Source: a virus. Taken from it: 64,000 nt of DNA. Numbering within the stretch: the stretch's first letter is position 1; the number at the start of each line of letters is the position of its first letter. The DNA is taken from IMG/VR virus record IMGVR_UViG_3300042558_005120, positions 1 to 64,000 of that record; one strand, 5' to 3'. A program made the translations under genes and the position numbers. This document shows, one piece after another, positions 52,632 to 59,886 of this stretch. The notes beneath the pieces were generated by a model, which ran no database searches, had not been told where the DNA came from, and saw nothing but the letters and a program-made list of their open reading frames with translations.

Positions 52632-53227
52632 TTCATTTTGCTATTTTTCTTCATCCAACGTTTAACCCATTTTTTGTATTCCTCGTAGGACATAACTCCA
52701 ATTTTATCTTCTTTATTATCAATGTTGTTATCAAACCGGTCACCCGAACCAAGCGTGCCAAGTGTTGGCATTACCACATTACCAACACCGCTTGTATTAT
52801 TCACAGTTGCAGGTGTACCAGGTGGAACTGGAACTGAGGAAACTCCAGATTCTGTTACTTCCTCCTCTTCATCTTCGATAAATTTCATAAATTTTTTCAC
52901 TAATGGATCTTTATTGTCTTTATTTGCGTATGGTAACATTGGCGCTACATTTGATACATAAGAATAAAATTGCGGAAAAGGCCCACCACTTAAAAAACCT
53001 GTTAAATTTTCTTTAACTTTCTTTTTCGGTAAGTCTTTAATTTTTGTTTCAGCAAATCTTTTTAATTCGGCTTTTGACATTGAATCAGCAAGGTCAGAAA
53101 TTTGATCTCGGTATTCGGCGTCTATTTCTTTTGGGTCAGTACCTTCATCCCCGCCACTAAGCTTAAACTTTTTTACTTGATAGGCTTGTGCCATCAATTT
53201 CTGCTGAGATTGTGATACTGCTGGCAT
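52628..53227 (-). CDS. Conserved phage protein with MPAVS-type N-terminus (DUF3008-like)
   Basis: A 199-residue protein. The first ~75 residues (MPAVSQSQQKLMAQAYQVKK then an Asp/Glu-rich region and SDLADSMSKAELKRFAETK) follow the DUF3008-type pattern (MPAxSxxQQrLMgxAy...l...MS...l..fA.T) found in many phages, of unknown function. The middle (about 80-165) is Pro/Gly/Val-rich and likely disordered (SSVPVPPGTPATVNN), and the C-terminus (EEYKKWVKRWMKKNSK) is basic. Confidence 0.7.
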   Translation of the reverse strand: MPAVSQSQQKLMAQAYQVKKFKLSGGDEGTDPKEIDAEYRDQISDLADSMSKAELKRFAETKIKDLPKKKVKENLTGFLSGGPFPQFYSYVSNVAPMLPYANKDNKDPLVKKFMKFIEDEEEEVTESGVSSVPVPPGTPATVNNTSGVGNVVMPTLGTLGSGDRFDNNIDNKEDKIGVMSYEEYKKWVKRWMKKNSKMK

Positions 53228-53228
53228 A

Positions 53229-53564
53229 TTAACCTAAATCTGTAATTTTGCTATGAACACGCTCACCAAGTTTTGAAAGAGAGTAATGCTTTTCTCCGTT
53301 TTTTTCAACAACATTAAAGTATTGCTCATTTCTTCTCACCCATTGCGGTGATGTTGTTCTTTGTGAGCCTTCGTTCATGCCTTTAATAAATTCGTATAGT
53401 GCAGCCTTTGTTACTGTTTTGTTTTCTTTAACAAAAGATAAAATTCTTTCACGAACAGGCGCATAGTCTGAAACAACTGTTGCTGGATGATTATCTGTGT
53501 ATTTTCTTTTTACGGTTATAAGTGATTCACTTAAGAAAGTTTCGAAATCCATTATAAAACTCAT
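53229..53564 (-). CDS. Winged-helix-like protein with capsid-targeting-like N-terminus
   Basis: About 111 residues from ATG 53564 (MSFIMDFETFLSES), which aligns residue by residue with MKHIKTFESFLNE in the sister proteins. A GTG 27 bases upstream lies inside the late promoter box and is rejected. The remaining part looks like a small winged helix (YAPVRERILSFVKENKTVTKAALYEFIKGM; QWVRRNEQYFNVVEKNGEKHYSLSKLGE), with a DNA-binding role plausible. The cleavage point would be after Glu13 before Ser. Confidence 0.7.
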   Translation of the reverse strand: MSFIMDFETFLSESLITVKRKYTDNHPATVVSDYAPVRERILSFVKENKTVTKAALYEFIKGMNEGSQRTTSPQWVRRNEQYFNVVEKNGEKHYSLSKLGERVHSKITDLG

Positions 53565-53579
53565 ATCTTTAATTTTTTT

Positions 53580-53590
53580 AGTATATATCA
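53580..53590 (-). promoter_or_regulatory. Putative late promoter box deciding the start of the 53229-53564 gene
   Basis: Minus-strand TGATATATACT followed by AAAAAAATTAAAGAT directly before ATG 53564. The box overlaps the alternative GTG start, which argues that the ATG is real. Confidence 0.5.
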
Positions 53591-53612
53591 CTTAAGAGTT
53601 AGTGTAATTTTA

Positions 53613-55424
53613 TCAAACATAAAAAACACTGTCGAATCTGGATTTTACTAAATACCAAAACGGGTGCATTTCCTCAGGTGTTAGTTTCTGAAACTCTGTT
53701 TCACTTGTTCCAATTTCAATTACCTCAAGTGCATCTTTGTATAATTTTTTTGAAATTTTCTCAAGTTTCCATTTATATCCTTTTTCGCCCCAGATCGCTT
53801 TGAAATTTTTTGTTTCCATCTCAAATAATTCATAATTATTTACAGAACAATAAATGTGCTCTGGTATAAAATTATCACATTTAGTAATTACTTTCTGAAT
53901 AAGTGGAATGTCTAATATATAATATCCAAGAAAAATTTCATTTCGATTGTTTACAAATCTAGACGCTATTTTCTCAACGTCTTGAGTTTGCATATGAAGA
54001 AAATCATCCTTTACATCGTGGAAAAGAATAATTCTTTTCTTTGTCTGTTTGTGGATATTCTCTAATTGGTCAACTAATTTTTTCGTAATTAAAGAAAGAT
54101 TACATACAACAACAGTTACCGCTTCTTTTTGCTCGTATGACCTTTCGCCGTCGAAAAAGGATTCTAATAAAACAATCGACTTTTCAACTTTACTGTCATC
54201 TGAGCCAGATTCTTTTTTATCTTCTTTCTTTTGACCTTCTTTTTTGTCTTCTTTCTTGTCTTCTTTCTTGTCTTCCTTTTTGTCTTCCTTTTTGTCTTCC
54301 TTTTTGTCTTCCTCATTTAAAATAAAATTAAACTCTAAAAAGGAATAGTCACTTTCAACAAGCCTTGAAATTTCTTCAATTTTTGTATTAAAGTTATTAA
54401 CAATACTTTCACTTAATAGACCGCTTGGGTATTTTGGCTTCTTTAAATTTGCTAGAAATACAGTAAACAAATATTCGTATCTACTATCACTTTCGATAAT
54501 TTGACTTGTTGTTTTGTTTGAAATCCACTGCGAGTTGAAATTTCCACTTTTCTCTAAAAATTTAGGACGCTCCAGACCGGAATCCAAAAAGTCAGGTCCT
54601 TTTGCTTCAACAAAGGAATTAAAAATTTCTGATACGGTTTCCAAATATGCAATATCCGTATCCTTTGTGTCCGATTTAATTTTATTAATGTTAATTGTAT
54701 TGATGTGCTCGCAAATTTCTAAAAGTAAAATATCAAAAAGATGCCCTCTCGATTCCTTTTTACTTTCAATAACTGTATCACTTTCAAGTTTGAAAAGCAA
54801 ATCCTGTTGTTCAAATACAATCGAATCTATTTGCTGTTGGGCTTCATTTAGTAATCCTTTAACTGGGAAAAAGGATTCATTGATTTGCTCAGATTCAGAT
54901 TTTGCAATACTTACTAATTGTTCTATGCTTTCTTCACTGAGTTCACCTTCGAAAAGAGGTTTATTCCATTCGCACCCAAAAATACTTGACCATCTTTCTA
55001 AGACCTTTGAATCTTTGATGTCTCTGGAAATGTCTGAATCTGGTTTTCTGATTGTGATATCCGTTAAGACTAATCCTTTTCTAGGTCGTCTTTCATAACG
55101 TGTGGATAACGGTGCATTGGTTGGAAACCATGAAAACCCGAACCGATGGCGTGGAGGTATTGAGTTTTTAATTTCGGACGGCAAGCTTTGAATATGCGTA
55201 ATAGCCTGTTCATATAAGTCATTAATTGTGCGGTCAATTTTATTGAGCGGAACCTTTCCGTTCTTTCCATAGAAATAAATTTGATAATTATCTTGGTTTT
55301 TTTCAAACGCAAACCGATAAGCATCGAACTTTTCAGTGATGCGGGTTTCTCGTTTCAGAGTCTCACGAAGACCTTTTTCTCCGACTTTTTTGTAGAGTTC
55401 TCTAATATTTTTAATCCCAGCCAT
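53613..55424 (-). CDS. Nucleotidyltransferase-like (ligase-fold) protein with KKED repeat linker
   Basis: A 603-residue protein. Residues about 25-190 resemble the adenylation domain of ATP-dependent DNA/RNA ligases: TEKFDAYRFAFEK (KxDx motif I with Ala in place of Gly), RFGFSWFPTNAPLSTRYERRPRKGLVLTDI (motif III-like). Residues about 190-370 are helical and of no known family. A (KKED)n linker follows at about 370-398, then a C-terminal ~200 residues (VVVCNLSLITKKLVDQLENIH, RIILFHDVKDD) like a nucleotidyltransferase Rossmann segment lacking the usual HxGH. A repair or RNA-modifying enzyme is plausible; the substitution leaves activity uncertain. Confidence 0.55.
   Translation of the reverse strand: MAGIKNIRELYKKVGEKGLRETLKRETRITEKFDAYRFAFEKNQDNYQIYFYGKNGKVPLNKIDRTINDLYEQAITHIQSLPSEIKNSIPPRHRFGFSWFPTNAPLSTRYERRPRKGLVLTDITIRKPDSDISRDIKDSKVLERWSSIFGCEWNKPLFEGELSEESIEQLVSIAKSESEQINESFFPVKGLLNEAQQQIDSIVFEQQDLLFKLESDTVIESKKESRGHLFDILLLEICEHINTININKIKSDTKDTDIAYLETVSEIFNSFVEAKGPDFLDSGLERPKFLEKSGNFNSQWISNKTTSQIIESDSRYEYLFTVFLANLKKPKYPSGLLSESIVNNFNTKIEEISRLVESDYSFLEFNFILNEEDKKEDKKEDKKEDKKEDKKEDKKEGQKKEDKKESGSDDSKVEKSIVLLESFFDGERSYEQKEAVTVVVCNLSLITKKLVDQLENIHKQTKKRIILFHDVKDDFLHMQTQDVEKIASRFVNNRNEIFLGYYILDIPLIQKVITKCDNFIPEHIYCSVNNYELFEMETKNFKAIWGEKGYKWKLEKISKKLYKDALEVIEIGTSETEFQKLTPEEMHPFWYLVKSRFDSVFYV
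54241..54312 (+). repeat. Six tandem 12-bp units encoding KKED repeats
   Basis: Six consecutive 12-base units, TTTTTGTCTTCC and one- or two-base variants, on the plus strand. On the minus strand they encode the DKKE tetrapeptide array of the 603-residue protein. The last three units are identical, showing recent replication slippage. Confidence 0.9.
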
Positions 55425-55448
55425 TTTAATATTTTGTTTAAATTCTAA

Positions 55449-55460
55449 TTATATATCAAA
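55449..55460 (-). promoter_or_regulatory. Putative late promoter box for the 603-residue gene
   Basis: Minus-strand TTTGATATATAA followed by TTAGAATTTAAACAAAATATT before the ATG at 55424. It overlaps the end of the SNase gene region. Confidence 0.45.
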
Positions 55461-55461
55461 G

Positions 55462-55842
55462 TTAAATAAGGTAGCTTTCGGCGAAACCGGATGCGACCAT
55501 TTTTTGGTTGATGTTTACATAGGTAACAGTTTTAATTCCTTCATTTAGTGTTGTAGTTTCCAAATAAATAGTGCCCAGGATCCTTCCGTATTTTTCAGAT
55601 CGATCTTTGATACTTTCTAAAATAATTGATTTTCCCATTATCATTGATGCTAACCAAGATTTTGCTGCTAACCCAGACTTTCGAGTTTCGCCCTTAAGTT
55701 CAGGTGTATTAATTCCGTATAGTCTGATTTTTTGCTTGTGTAGTGTTGTCCAAAAACCAAGATCAATATCAACTGTAATAGTGTCGCCGTCATAGACATC
55801 GGTAACAAATGCTTTGTAAAGATAAAAGTTATTTAGTTCCAT
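55462..55842 (-). CDS. Staphylococcal-nuclease-like (thermonuclease) protein
   Basis: A 126-residue SNase domain: VTDVYDGDTITVDIDLGF (catalytic Asp), a basic strand with KIRLYGINTPEL (Arg then Thr-Pro-Glu), and SEKYGRILGTIYL (second catalytic Arg). It is a Ca-dependent DNA/RNA endonuclease fold without a signal peptide, so it would act in the cytoplasm. Host DNA breakdown is possible. Confidence 0.9.
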   Translation of the reverse strand: MELNNFYLYKAFVTDVYDGDTITVDIDLGFWTTLHKQKIRLYGINTPELKGETRKSGLAAKSWLASMIMGKSIILESIKDRSEKYGRILGTIYLETTTLNEGIKTVTYVNINQKMVASGFAESYLI

Positions 55843-55867
55843 GGATAATTTATTTTTTGACTAAAAA

Positions 55868-55891
55868 AAGGTCACAATCAATTGTGACCTT
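55868..55891 (-). terminator. Rho-independent terminator after the holin-like gene
   Basis: A 10-bp perfect stem AAGGTCACAA/TTGTGACCTT with a TTGA loop and a run of seven T on the minus strand, about 25 bases past the stop of the 57-residue gene. Confidence 0.9.
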
Positions 55892-55914
55892 AAAAACAAA
55901 GTTTATATGTTTTT

Positions 55915-56088
55915 CTATTTTCCAGCTTTGTCAATAATTGACCAAACGCCGCCGGTTAACGCAATTACTGAACCGCTGATTTCTGCCCATAACGGTTCGT
56001 CTAATAATCCTTTCATAACAAGAATACCGCCAACGAATGTAAGTCCATGACGGACGATTCCTAAAATTTGTTCTTTTGTTAGTTTCAT
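55915..56088 (-). CDS. 57-residue holin-like membrane protein
   Basis: A short gene missed by length filters. It encodes MKLTKEQILGIVRHGLTFVG at the start, a Gly-rich hydrophobic stretch, then a second apolar segment (ISGSVIALTGGVWSIID) and a basic end. The IxGIVRHxLTxxGG...LTGxxWSIxxK layout is recurrent in phage small membrane proteins of the holin-like (Pam3 gp28-type) class. Evidence for real coding: ATG with an A-rich leader, correct length, terminator 25 bases after the stop, and no better frame in the region. Function as a holin is an inference. Confidence 0.75.
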   Translation of the reverse strand: MKLTKEQILGIVRHGLTFVGGILVMKGLLDEPLWAEISGSVIALTGGVWSIIDKAGK

Positions 56089-56150
56089 AATAATAGAGTT
56101 TTTTTAAAATCCAAATTTCTTTGAACTGTATCAATTACTTTTCTAAATTT

Positions 56151-56807
56151 TTATTGTGCTATTTTAATATCTGTTGGTTTTATTATACTATCGAAAGTAA
56201 CAACAGACTTCATATCCTCTGGCATCAATGGGTCAACCCACCATGTATATCCCTTAGCGTTAATTTCCAATATAACCGGGTCGGGTATTTTAAAGTAATT
56301 AGTTATTTTTCTTGCTGCTCCAATTGATGTTACGCCAAAAACAGCTGCGTATAATTGCATTGTAACATTTTCACCAGATAATCCTTTACTGAAAGTTGAT
56401 GAGTGTGCCTGTGCCTCAGAAGCAATCAGCCCTTTTTGCATTATATTATCAAGATTTGCTTTTGCTGCAACGTGGAATACTTTTCTTGCTTTTACTGGTT
56501 TTGCAGCAATCATTGTTTTCATTTCGTTATCACTTGAATATCCTCTTAATGTTTTTAAAATAAGAATATTCTTATGCTGTCTACCATATTTTTCAATATC
56601 TGCTAATGTTTGTTTGATTTGTAATTCAGTAGAGGTGTCTATATTTACTAACACTCCGTTATCGAATACTTTAACTTCGGCAAAGCCATTTTTTTTAAAA
56701 ATAGCCGCAACATCTTGTTTGACTGCATTTGGATTGTAATTAGATTCATTGATTGAATCCAATTTAGACTCAAGCAAAAATTCATTAAATGTAAAAATTC
56801 TTTTCAT
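56151..56807 (-). CDS. ADP-ribosyltransferase-like protein with capsid-targeting-like N-terminus
   Basis: A 218-residue protein starting MKRIFTFNEFLLES, the shared packaging-type peptide. Residues about 20-75 form a small alpha-beta domain. Residues about 105-218 look like an ADP-ribosyltransferase/KptA-type fold: KVFHVAAKANLDNIMQKGLIA (H and following helix), a Ser/Ala-rich loop, VILEINAKGY, and a terminal WVDPLMPEDMKSV...IIKPTDIKI strand in place of the IPPExI ending. In T4, Alt is a capsid-injected ADP-ribosyltransferase, so the pairing of signal and fold is telling. The assignment rests on pattern only. Confidence 0.6.
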   Translation of the reverse strand: MKRIFTFNEFLLESKLDSINESNYNPNAVKQDVAAIFKKNGFAEVKVFDNGVLVNIDTSTELQIKQTLADIEKYGRQHKNILILKTLRGYSSDNEMKTMIAAKPVKARKVFHVAAKANLDNIMQKGLIASEAQAHSSTFSKGLSGENVTMQLYAAVFGVTSIGAARKITNYFKIPDPVILEINAKGYTWWVDPLMPEDMKSVVTFDSIIKPTDIKIAQ

Positions 56808-56815
56808 AATATTTT

Positions 56816-57253
56816 TTATTTTATTTCAACGTTGCGTTTTGCCTTAGCGGACAAATATTGAGGTATCAGTGTTTTGTAAAGTCTTCTGCGTTTTTCATCA
56901 GTTGCATCAATGATTACAGTTTTGTCATAACCATATGAATCTAAAAATTTTTCTATGATTGTGGTTATGGTTTTAAATAAAGTTCTAACATTACCTTCAC
57001 CGGTCATCTCAAAAGTATCAATCTTATTAAAATCTCCTTTATCAAGTCCAAATGATAGATCAAATTTCCCTTCTTCTGCGCGGTATTCTCCTGAATAAAA
57101 CACCACTTTGTATTGTTGCGTTGGCGAATTAAAAGTATATTCAGCGGTAAGTAATTCATCTTCATCGTCATATTGTTCCTCTTCTTCTCGAAAAGGATAT
57201 GGTTTTTCTAAACTTTCATTTATAAAGTCTTCAAATGTTTGGATGTGTTTCAT
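56816..57253 (-). CDS. Hypothetical protein with capsid-targeting-like N-terminus
   Basis: A 145-residue protein starting MKHIQTFEDFINES. After an acidic stretch (EEEEQYDDEDE, about 22-33), residues about 37-145 form a beta-alpha domain with YKVVFYSGEYRAEEG, TFEMTGEGNVRTLFKTITTIIEKFL and KTVIIDATDEKRRRLYKTL. This ending resembles acetyltransferase-like or unknown phage domains in which an Arg/Lys-rich helix follows a strand. No function assigned. Confidence 0.75.
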   Translation of the reverse strand: MKHIQTFEDFINESLEKPYPFREEEEQYDDEDELLTAEYTFNSPTQQYKVVFYSGEYRAEEGKFDLSFGLDKGDFNKIDTFEMTGEGNVRTLFKTITTIIEKFLDSYGYDKTVIIDATDEKRRRLYKTLIPQYLSAKAKRNVEIK

Positions 57254-57271
57254 TTTGTATTACTTAAATTT

Positions 57272-58174
57272 TTATTTACTGATGAATTTTTTGAATTTAT
57301 CTAAAAACTCAATAAAATCTTTATCAAATAAATTTATACTTATTCCAATATCTTTTAATGATTCGATATAGTCAGAGAAATATTTTTTATCATATATCGT
57401 AGATTGTTCCAGAGTTTTAATTCCTATATTTGGGTACATTTTTTTATAACCTATATAAGTTTTGTAGTCATTCTTCTCAACGTATTGTTTCAATTTATCC
57501 AAATTCCTATCAATTATGCCAACATTTTTTTTGTAATCAGAATCTTCTAAATTATCAAATGAATATTCATAAAATAATTTCTCTAAAGTATCGAAAGTTG
57601 TATTCCAATCATATATACTTTTGGCAAGATCATCTCCCTGAAATTTAGTTTTTACATATGGAAGTATTTCACTCTTTTTTAATTCTGAATCCTTAGCCCA
57701 CTTAGGATATTTCTTTTTTAATTTATCAAGTAATTTGGAAATCATTTCCGCAATCATGTCTGGCCAAATTATAGTATTATCTTTATAAAGCCCAACACCT
57801 TCGTCATAAATCTCCTTGAAATCCCTTCCTTTATTTATATGCAAATAAACAGCGCCATACTCATTAGCATCAACATAAAATAGAGAAGTAATGTTTTTTC
57901 TATTTTGTGGGGTATTATCAACATCATAAAATTCAATGATTGAATCAATAATTGAATTTGTAACAACATCTATAATAATGCTGGACTTATTTATTCGAGC
58001 TACGTCAAATCTAATTTGCGTCTCATTCTTACCAATTTTAGTAAGACCTTTTTTATGACCCGTAATTTTGGTTAATGCATCAATTAAATTATTTGATATA
58101 AATGTCTTTGCATCGTAACTATCTAACGATTTCAATTCGTTTAAGAAACTTTCAAATGTTTGAATATATTTCAT
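57272..58174 (-). CDS. Hypothetical protein with capsid-targeting-like N-terminus
   Basis: A 300-residue protein starting MKYIQTFESFLNELKS. Residues about 25-150 are mixed alpha/beta (SIIIDVVTNSIIDSIIEFYDVD); residues 150-300 are Lys/Asp/Tyr-rich and helical. No motif recognised. It has the motif but with Leu rather than a small residue after the Glu, so cleavage is less certain. Confidence 0.75.
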   Translation of the reverse strand: MKYIQTFESFLNELKSLDSYDAKTFISNNLIDALTKITGHKKGLTKIGKNETQIRFDVARINKSSIIIDVVTNSIIDSIIEFYDVDNTPQNRKNITSLFYVDANEYGAVYLHINKGRDFKEIYDEGVGLYKDNTIIWPDMIAEMISKLLDKLKKKYPKWAKDSELKKSEILPYVKTKFQGDDLAKSIYDWNTTFDTLEKLFYEYSFDNLEDSDYKKNVGIIDRNLDKLKQYVEKNDYKTYIGYKKMYPNIGIKTLEQSTIYDKKYFSDYIESLKDIGISINLFDKDFIEFLDKFKKFISK

Positions 58175-58189
58175 CTGTTTTTTGATATT

Positions 58190-58477
58190 TTATTCACCAT
58201 ACCAAGAATATCCATACTCTTCATATTTGCTATGGACTTCTTTTGGTGTTTTATCTTTATACCATGCAGAACCCAATTTTTGAGAAAGCCCTAATTTCAC
58301 AGCTTCACGTTCAATGGCATCCATTTTTTTAATTTCTGCCATGTTATAGTTAGAGTCCTTTACTTTTTGACCTTGTGCATACATATCATCAAGAAGTTTC
58401 TCTACTTTTTTAGGATCTAATCCCTCGTTTAGTTCTGCTTCATTCAAGAAGCTTTCAAATGTTTTGATGTGTTTCAT
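58190..58477 (-). CDS. Small protein with capsid-targeting-like N-terminus
   Basis: A 95-residue protein starting MKHIKTFESFLNEAELNEG, one of the closest matches to the consensus peptide, with Ala after the Glu. The remaining ~80 residues are a helix-rich, charged region ending with KEVHSKYEEYGYSWYGE. Function unknown. Confidence 0.78.
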   Translation of the reverse strand: MKHIKTFESFLNEAELNEGLDPKKVEKLLDDMYAQGQKVKDSNYNMAEIKKMDAIEREAVKLGLSQKLGSAWYKDKTPKEVHSKYEEYGYSWYGE

Positions 58478-58482
58478 AATAA

Positions 58483-58842
58483 TTATTTCTTTAATTTTTT
58501 AGCAAAGTTTATCAAATAATCATTAGCAAAGTCTTCTATTGTTTTTATATAGTCAGGTATTTTTTCAGTTCTAACTTTTATTGCTAATTTTCCCGCCTTT
58601 GTTAGAATTAGAGCAACTTTGCCATCCTCATAACCTAATTTGTAATGACTGACATTTAATGTTTTATAAGTACCGAACTTATCGCCCATAGCTAATCCTA
58701 ACCCAACGTCTGCTTTTGGTAGATTCTGAGCTGGAATTTCGGAAGAAGGTACTGATGTAAGAATATAATTTAATGATTTACCTGTGGCTTCTATAATAGA
58801 TTCTTCATTTAAGAAGCTTTCAAATGTGTGGATATGATTCAT
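58483..58842 (-). CDS. Hypothetical protein with capsid-targeting-like N-terminus
   Basis: A 119-residue protein starting MNHIHTFESFLNEES. The rest is alpha/beta (SLNYILTSVPSSEIPAQNLPK, then KLGYEDGKVALILTKAGKLAI and a C-terminal helix). No family recognised. It is 5 bases upstream of the next gene in the cluster. Confidence 0.75.
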   Translation of the reverse strand: MNHIHTFESFLNEESIIEATGKSLNYILTSVPSSEIPAQNLPKADVGLGLAMGDKFGTYKTLNVSHYKLGYEDGKVALILTKAGKLAIKVRTEKIPDYIKTIEDFANDYLINFAKKLKK

Positions 58843-58857
58843 CTGTTTTTTGTTATT

Positions 58858-59085
58858 TTATTCATCTCCGTAAAGTTCGTGATATTTTTTAGTGTGCTTG
58901 GACGTTTTTAGCAGTTTCTTGCCTTTAGTATCACCTGGCATTTCTTTGTATGCTTTGGGGTCATCGTCATCCATATCAGCTTGTTTTGCGATTTGTGCTT
59001 TCTTCTTGGCTGCAGTACTCTTTGAGATTCCCTTAAAGTAGCCGCCTTCTCTTACAAATTCTTCAAAAGATTGTGTATATTTCAT
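58858..59085 (-). CDS. Small basic protein with capsid-targeting-like N-terminus
   Basis: A 75-residue protein starting MKYTQSFEEFVREGGY. The cleaved remainder would be a Lys-rich, mostly helical 60-residue peptide (AAKKKAQIAKQADMDDDDPKA; KTSKHTKKYHELYGDE). Similar small Lys-rich proteins ending in a KYHExYG motif are recurrent in phages. Charge and packaging-type signal recall T4 internal proteins. Its start overlaps the receiver gene by 4 bases. Confidence 0.75.
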   Translation of the reverse strand: MKYTQSFEEFVREGGYFKGISKSTAAKKKAQIAKQADMDDDDPKAYKEMPGDTKGKKLLKTSKHTKKYHELYGDE

Positions 59086-59534
59086 TTTTCTACTACAAAT
59101 TTTGGCTTGCCCTCTATGGCCTGTGTATATTTCTTACCTGTTTCCTTACTTAAAGCCTTTAAGTAATTGTTTATGTAACTAATAATGTTTTTGGCTCCAA
59201 CCGGATTGTCCGAATGTACTGTTATCTCAGGAAACTCTTCTCCACTAATGACTTTTTCATCACACAAGTCCATGTGATATTCCACCAGCCAGTCTGCTGC
59301 AGATTTACCAGTCTTTTCAGAACCGCCTGTAAAATCATTAAGGTCGTGGTCAAAAGATATTTTGCTAATGTTGTCAAGGCCGTGTTTTTTGACCGCCTTT
59401 ACAAAGTCTGAGTAGGTTCTAACAATAATCCACTTCTTGTCAATAGGAGTTCTCAGGTCATCCAGGTATATCCACACACCGTTAGAATTGCTGGATTCAT
59501 TCAAGAAGCTTTCAAATGTTTTAATGTGTTTCAT
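59082..59534 (-). CDS. Cyclic-phosphate-processing receiver-like protein with capsid-targeting-like N-terminus
   Basis: A 150-residue protein starting MKHIKTFESFLNESSNS. Residues about 20-125 match a receiver-like domain described as a cyclic-phosphate processing receiver: WIYLDDLRTPIDKKWIIVRTY, ISKISFDHDLNDFTGG with the SFDHDL motif, and DWLVEYH plus EITVHSDNP. Acidic residues (LDD, DHD) probably bind metal. The family is often linked to RNA or nucleotide phosphate metabolism; a function in phage is unproved. Fits a packaged enzyme acting early on host nucleotides or RNA. Confidence 0.72.
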   Translation of the reverse strand: MKHIKTFESFLNESSNSNGVWIYLDDLRTPIDKKWIIVRTYSDFVKAVKKHGLDNISKISFDHDLNDFTGGSEKTGKSAADWLVEYHMDLCDEKVISGEEFPEITVHSDNPVGAKNIISYINNYLKALSKETGKKYTQAIEGKPKFVVEK

Positions 59535-59543
59535 TATTATGCT

Positions 59544-59885
59544 TTATTTTTTAGGATTGAATCCAGAATCTCTTGCTTCTTTGGCTAAATCTTTATCTGC
59601 TTTCCCCCATGTTCCTTCACCGCCAGATAAAAAGCTGTTAACTCTGGCGTACGCCCACTGTTCCTGTCCTGCACCTGGACGGTGTCCGCTTTTCCATGCT
59701 GCCATTCCACGGCGAAAAACTGCACGAATTATCCCAATCGGACATCCGGATTCGTCGGCTTTATTCTTTACGCCGGTCTCCAGCTCTTCGCTGCCCAACG
59801 GTCCGCGGTCAGTAGACTTCTGTTCGTTATCATCGGCTTCGTGTAAATAATCCAGCAACCAGCTTTCAAATAATTTTATAAACAT
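59544..59885 (-). CDS. Conserved phage protein with capsid-targeting-like N-terminus
   Basis: A 113-residue protein starting MFIKLFESWLLDYLHEADDN, a variant of the shared peptide with cleavage after HE before Ala. The core VFRRGMAAWKSGHRPGAGQEQWAYARVNSFLSGGEGTW (about 57-93) recurs in phage proteins of unknown function (DUF5824-like). The sequence has an uncommonly high G+C and no obvious catalytic motif. Confidence 0.7.
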   Translation of the reverse strand: MFIKLFESWLLDYLHEADDNEQKSTDRGPLGSEELETGVKNKADESGCPIGIIRAVFRRGMAAWKSGHRPGAGQEQWAYARVNSFLSGGEGTWGKADKDLAKEARDSGFNPKK

Positions 59886-59886
59886 T

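Noticed and set aside
54241-54312. Short direct repeats as a CRISPR-like array
   Set aside because: The units are contiguous 12-mers without spacers and lie in frame inside a coding gene.
55931-56134. A 67-codon minus-strand open frame
   Set aside because: Arg/Tyr-rich translation with no family features; the overlapping 57-codon frame has a coherent membrane protein and a fitting terminator.
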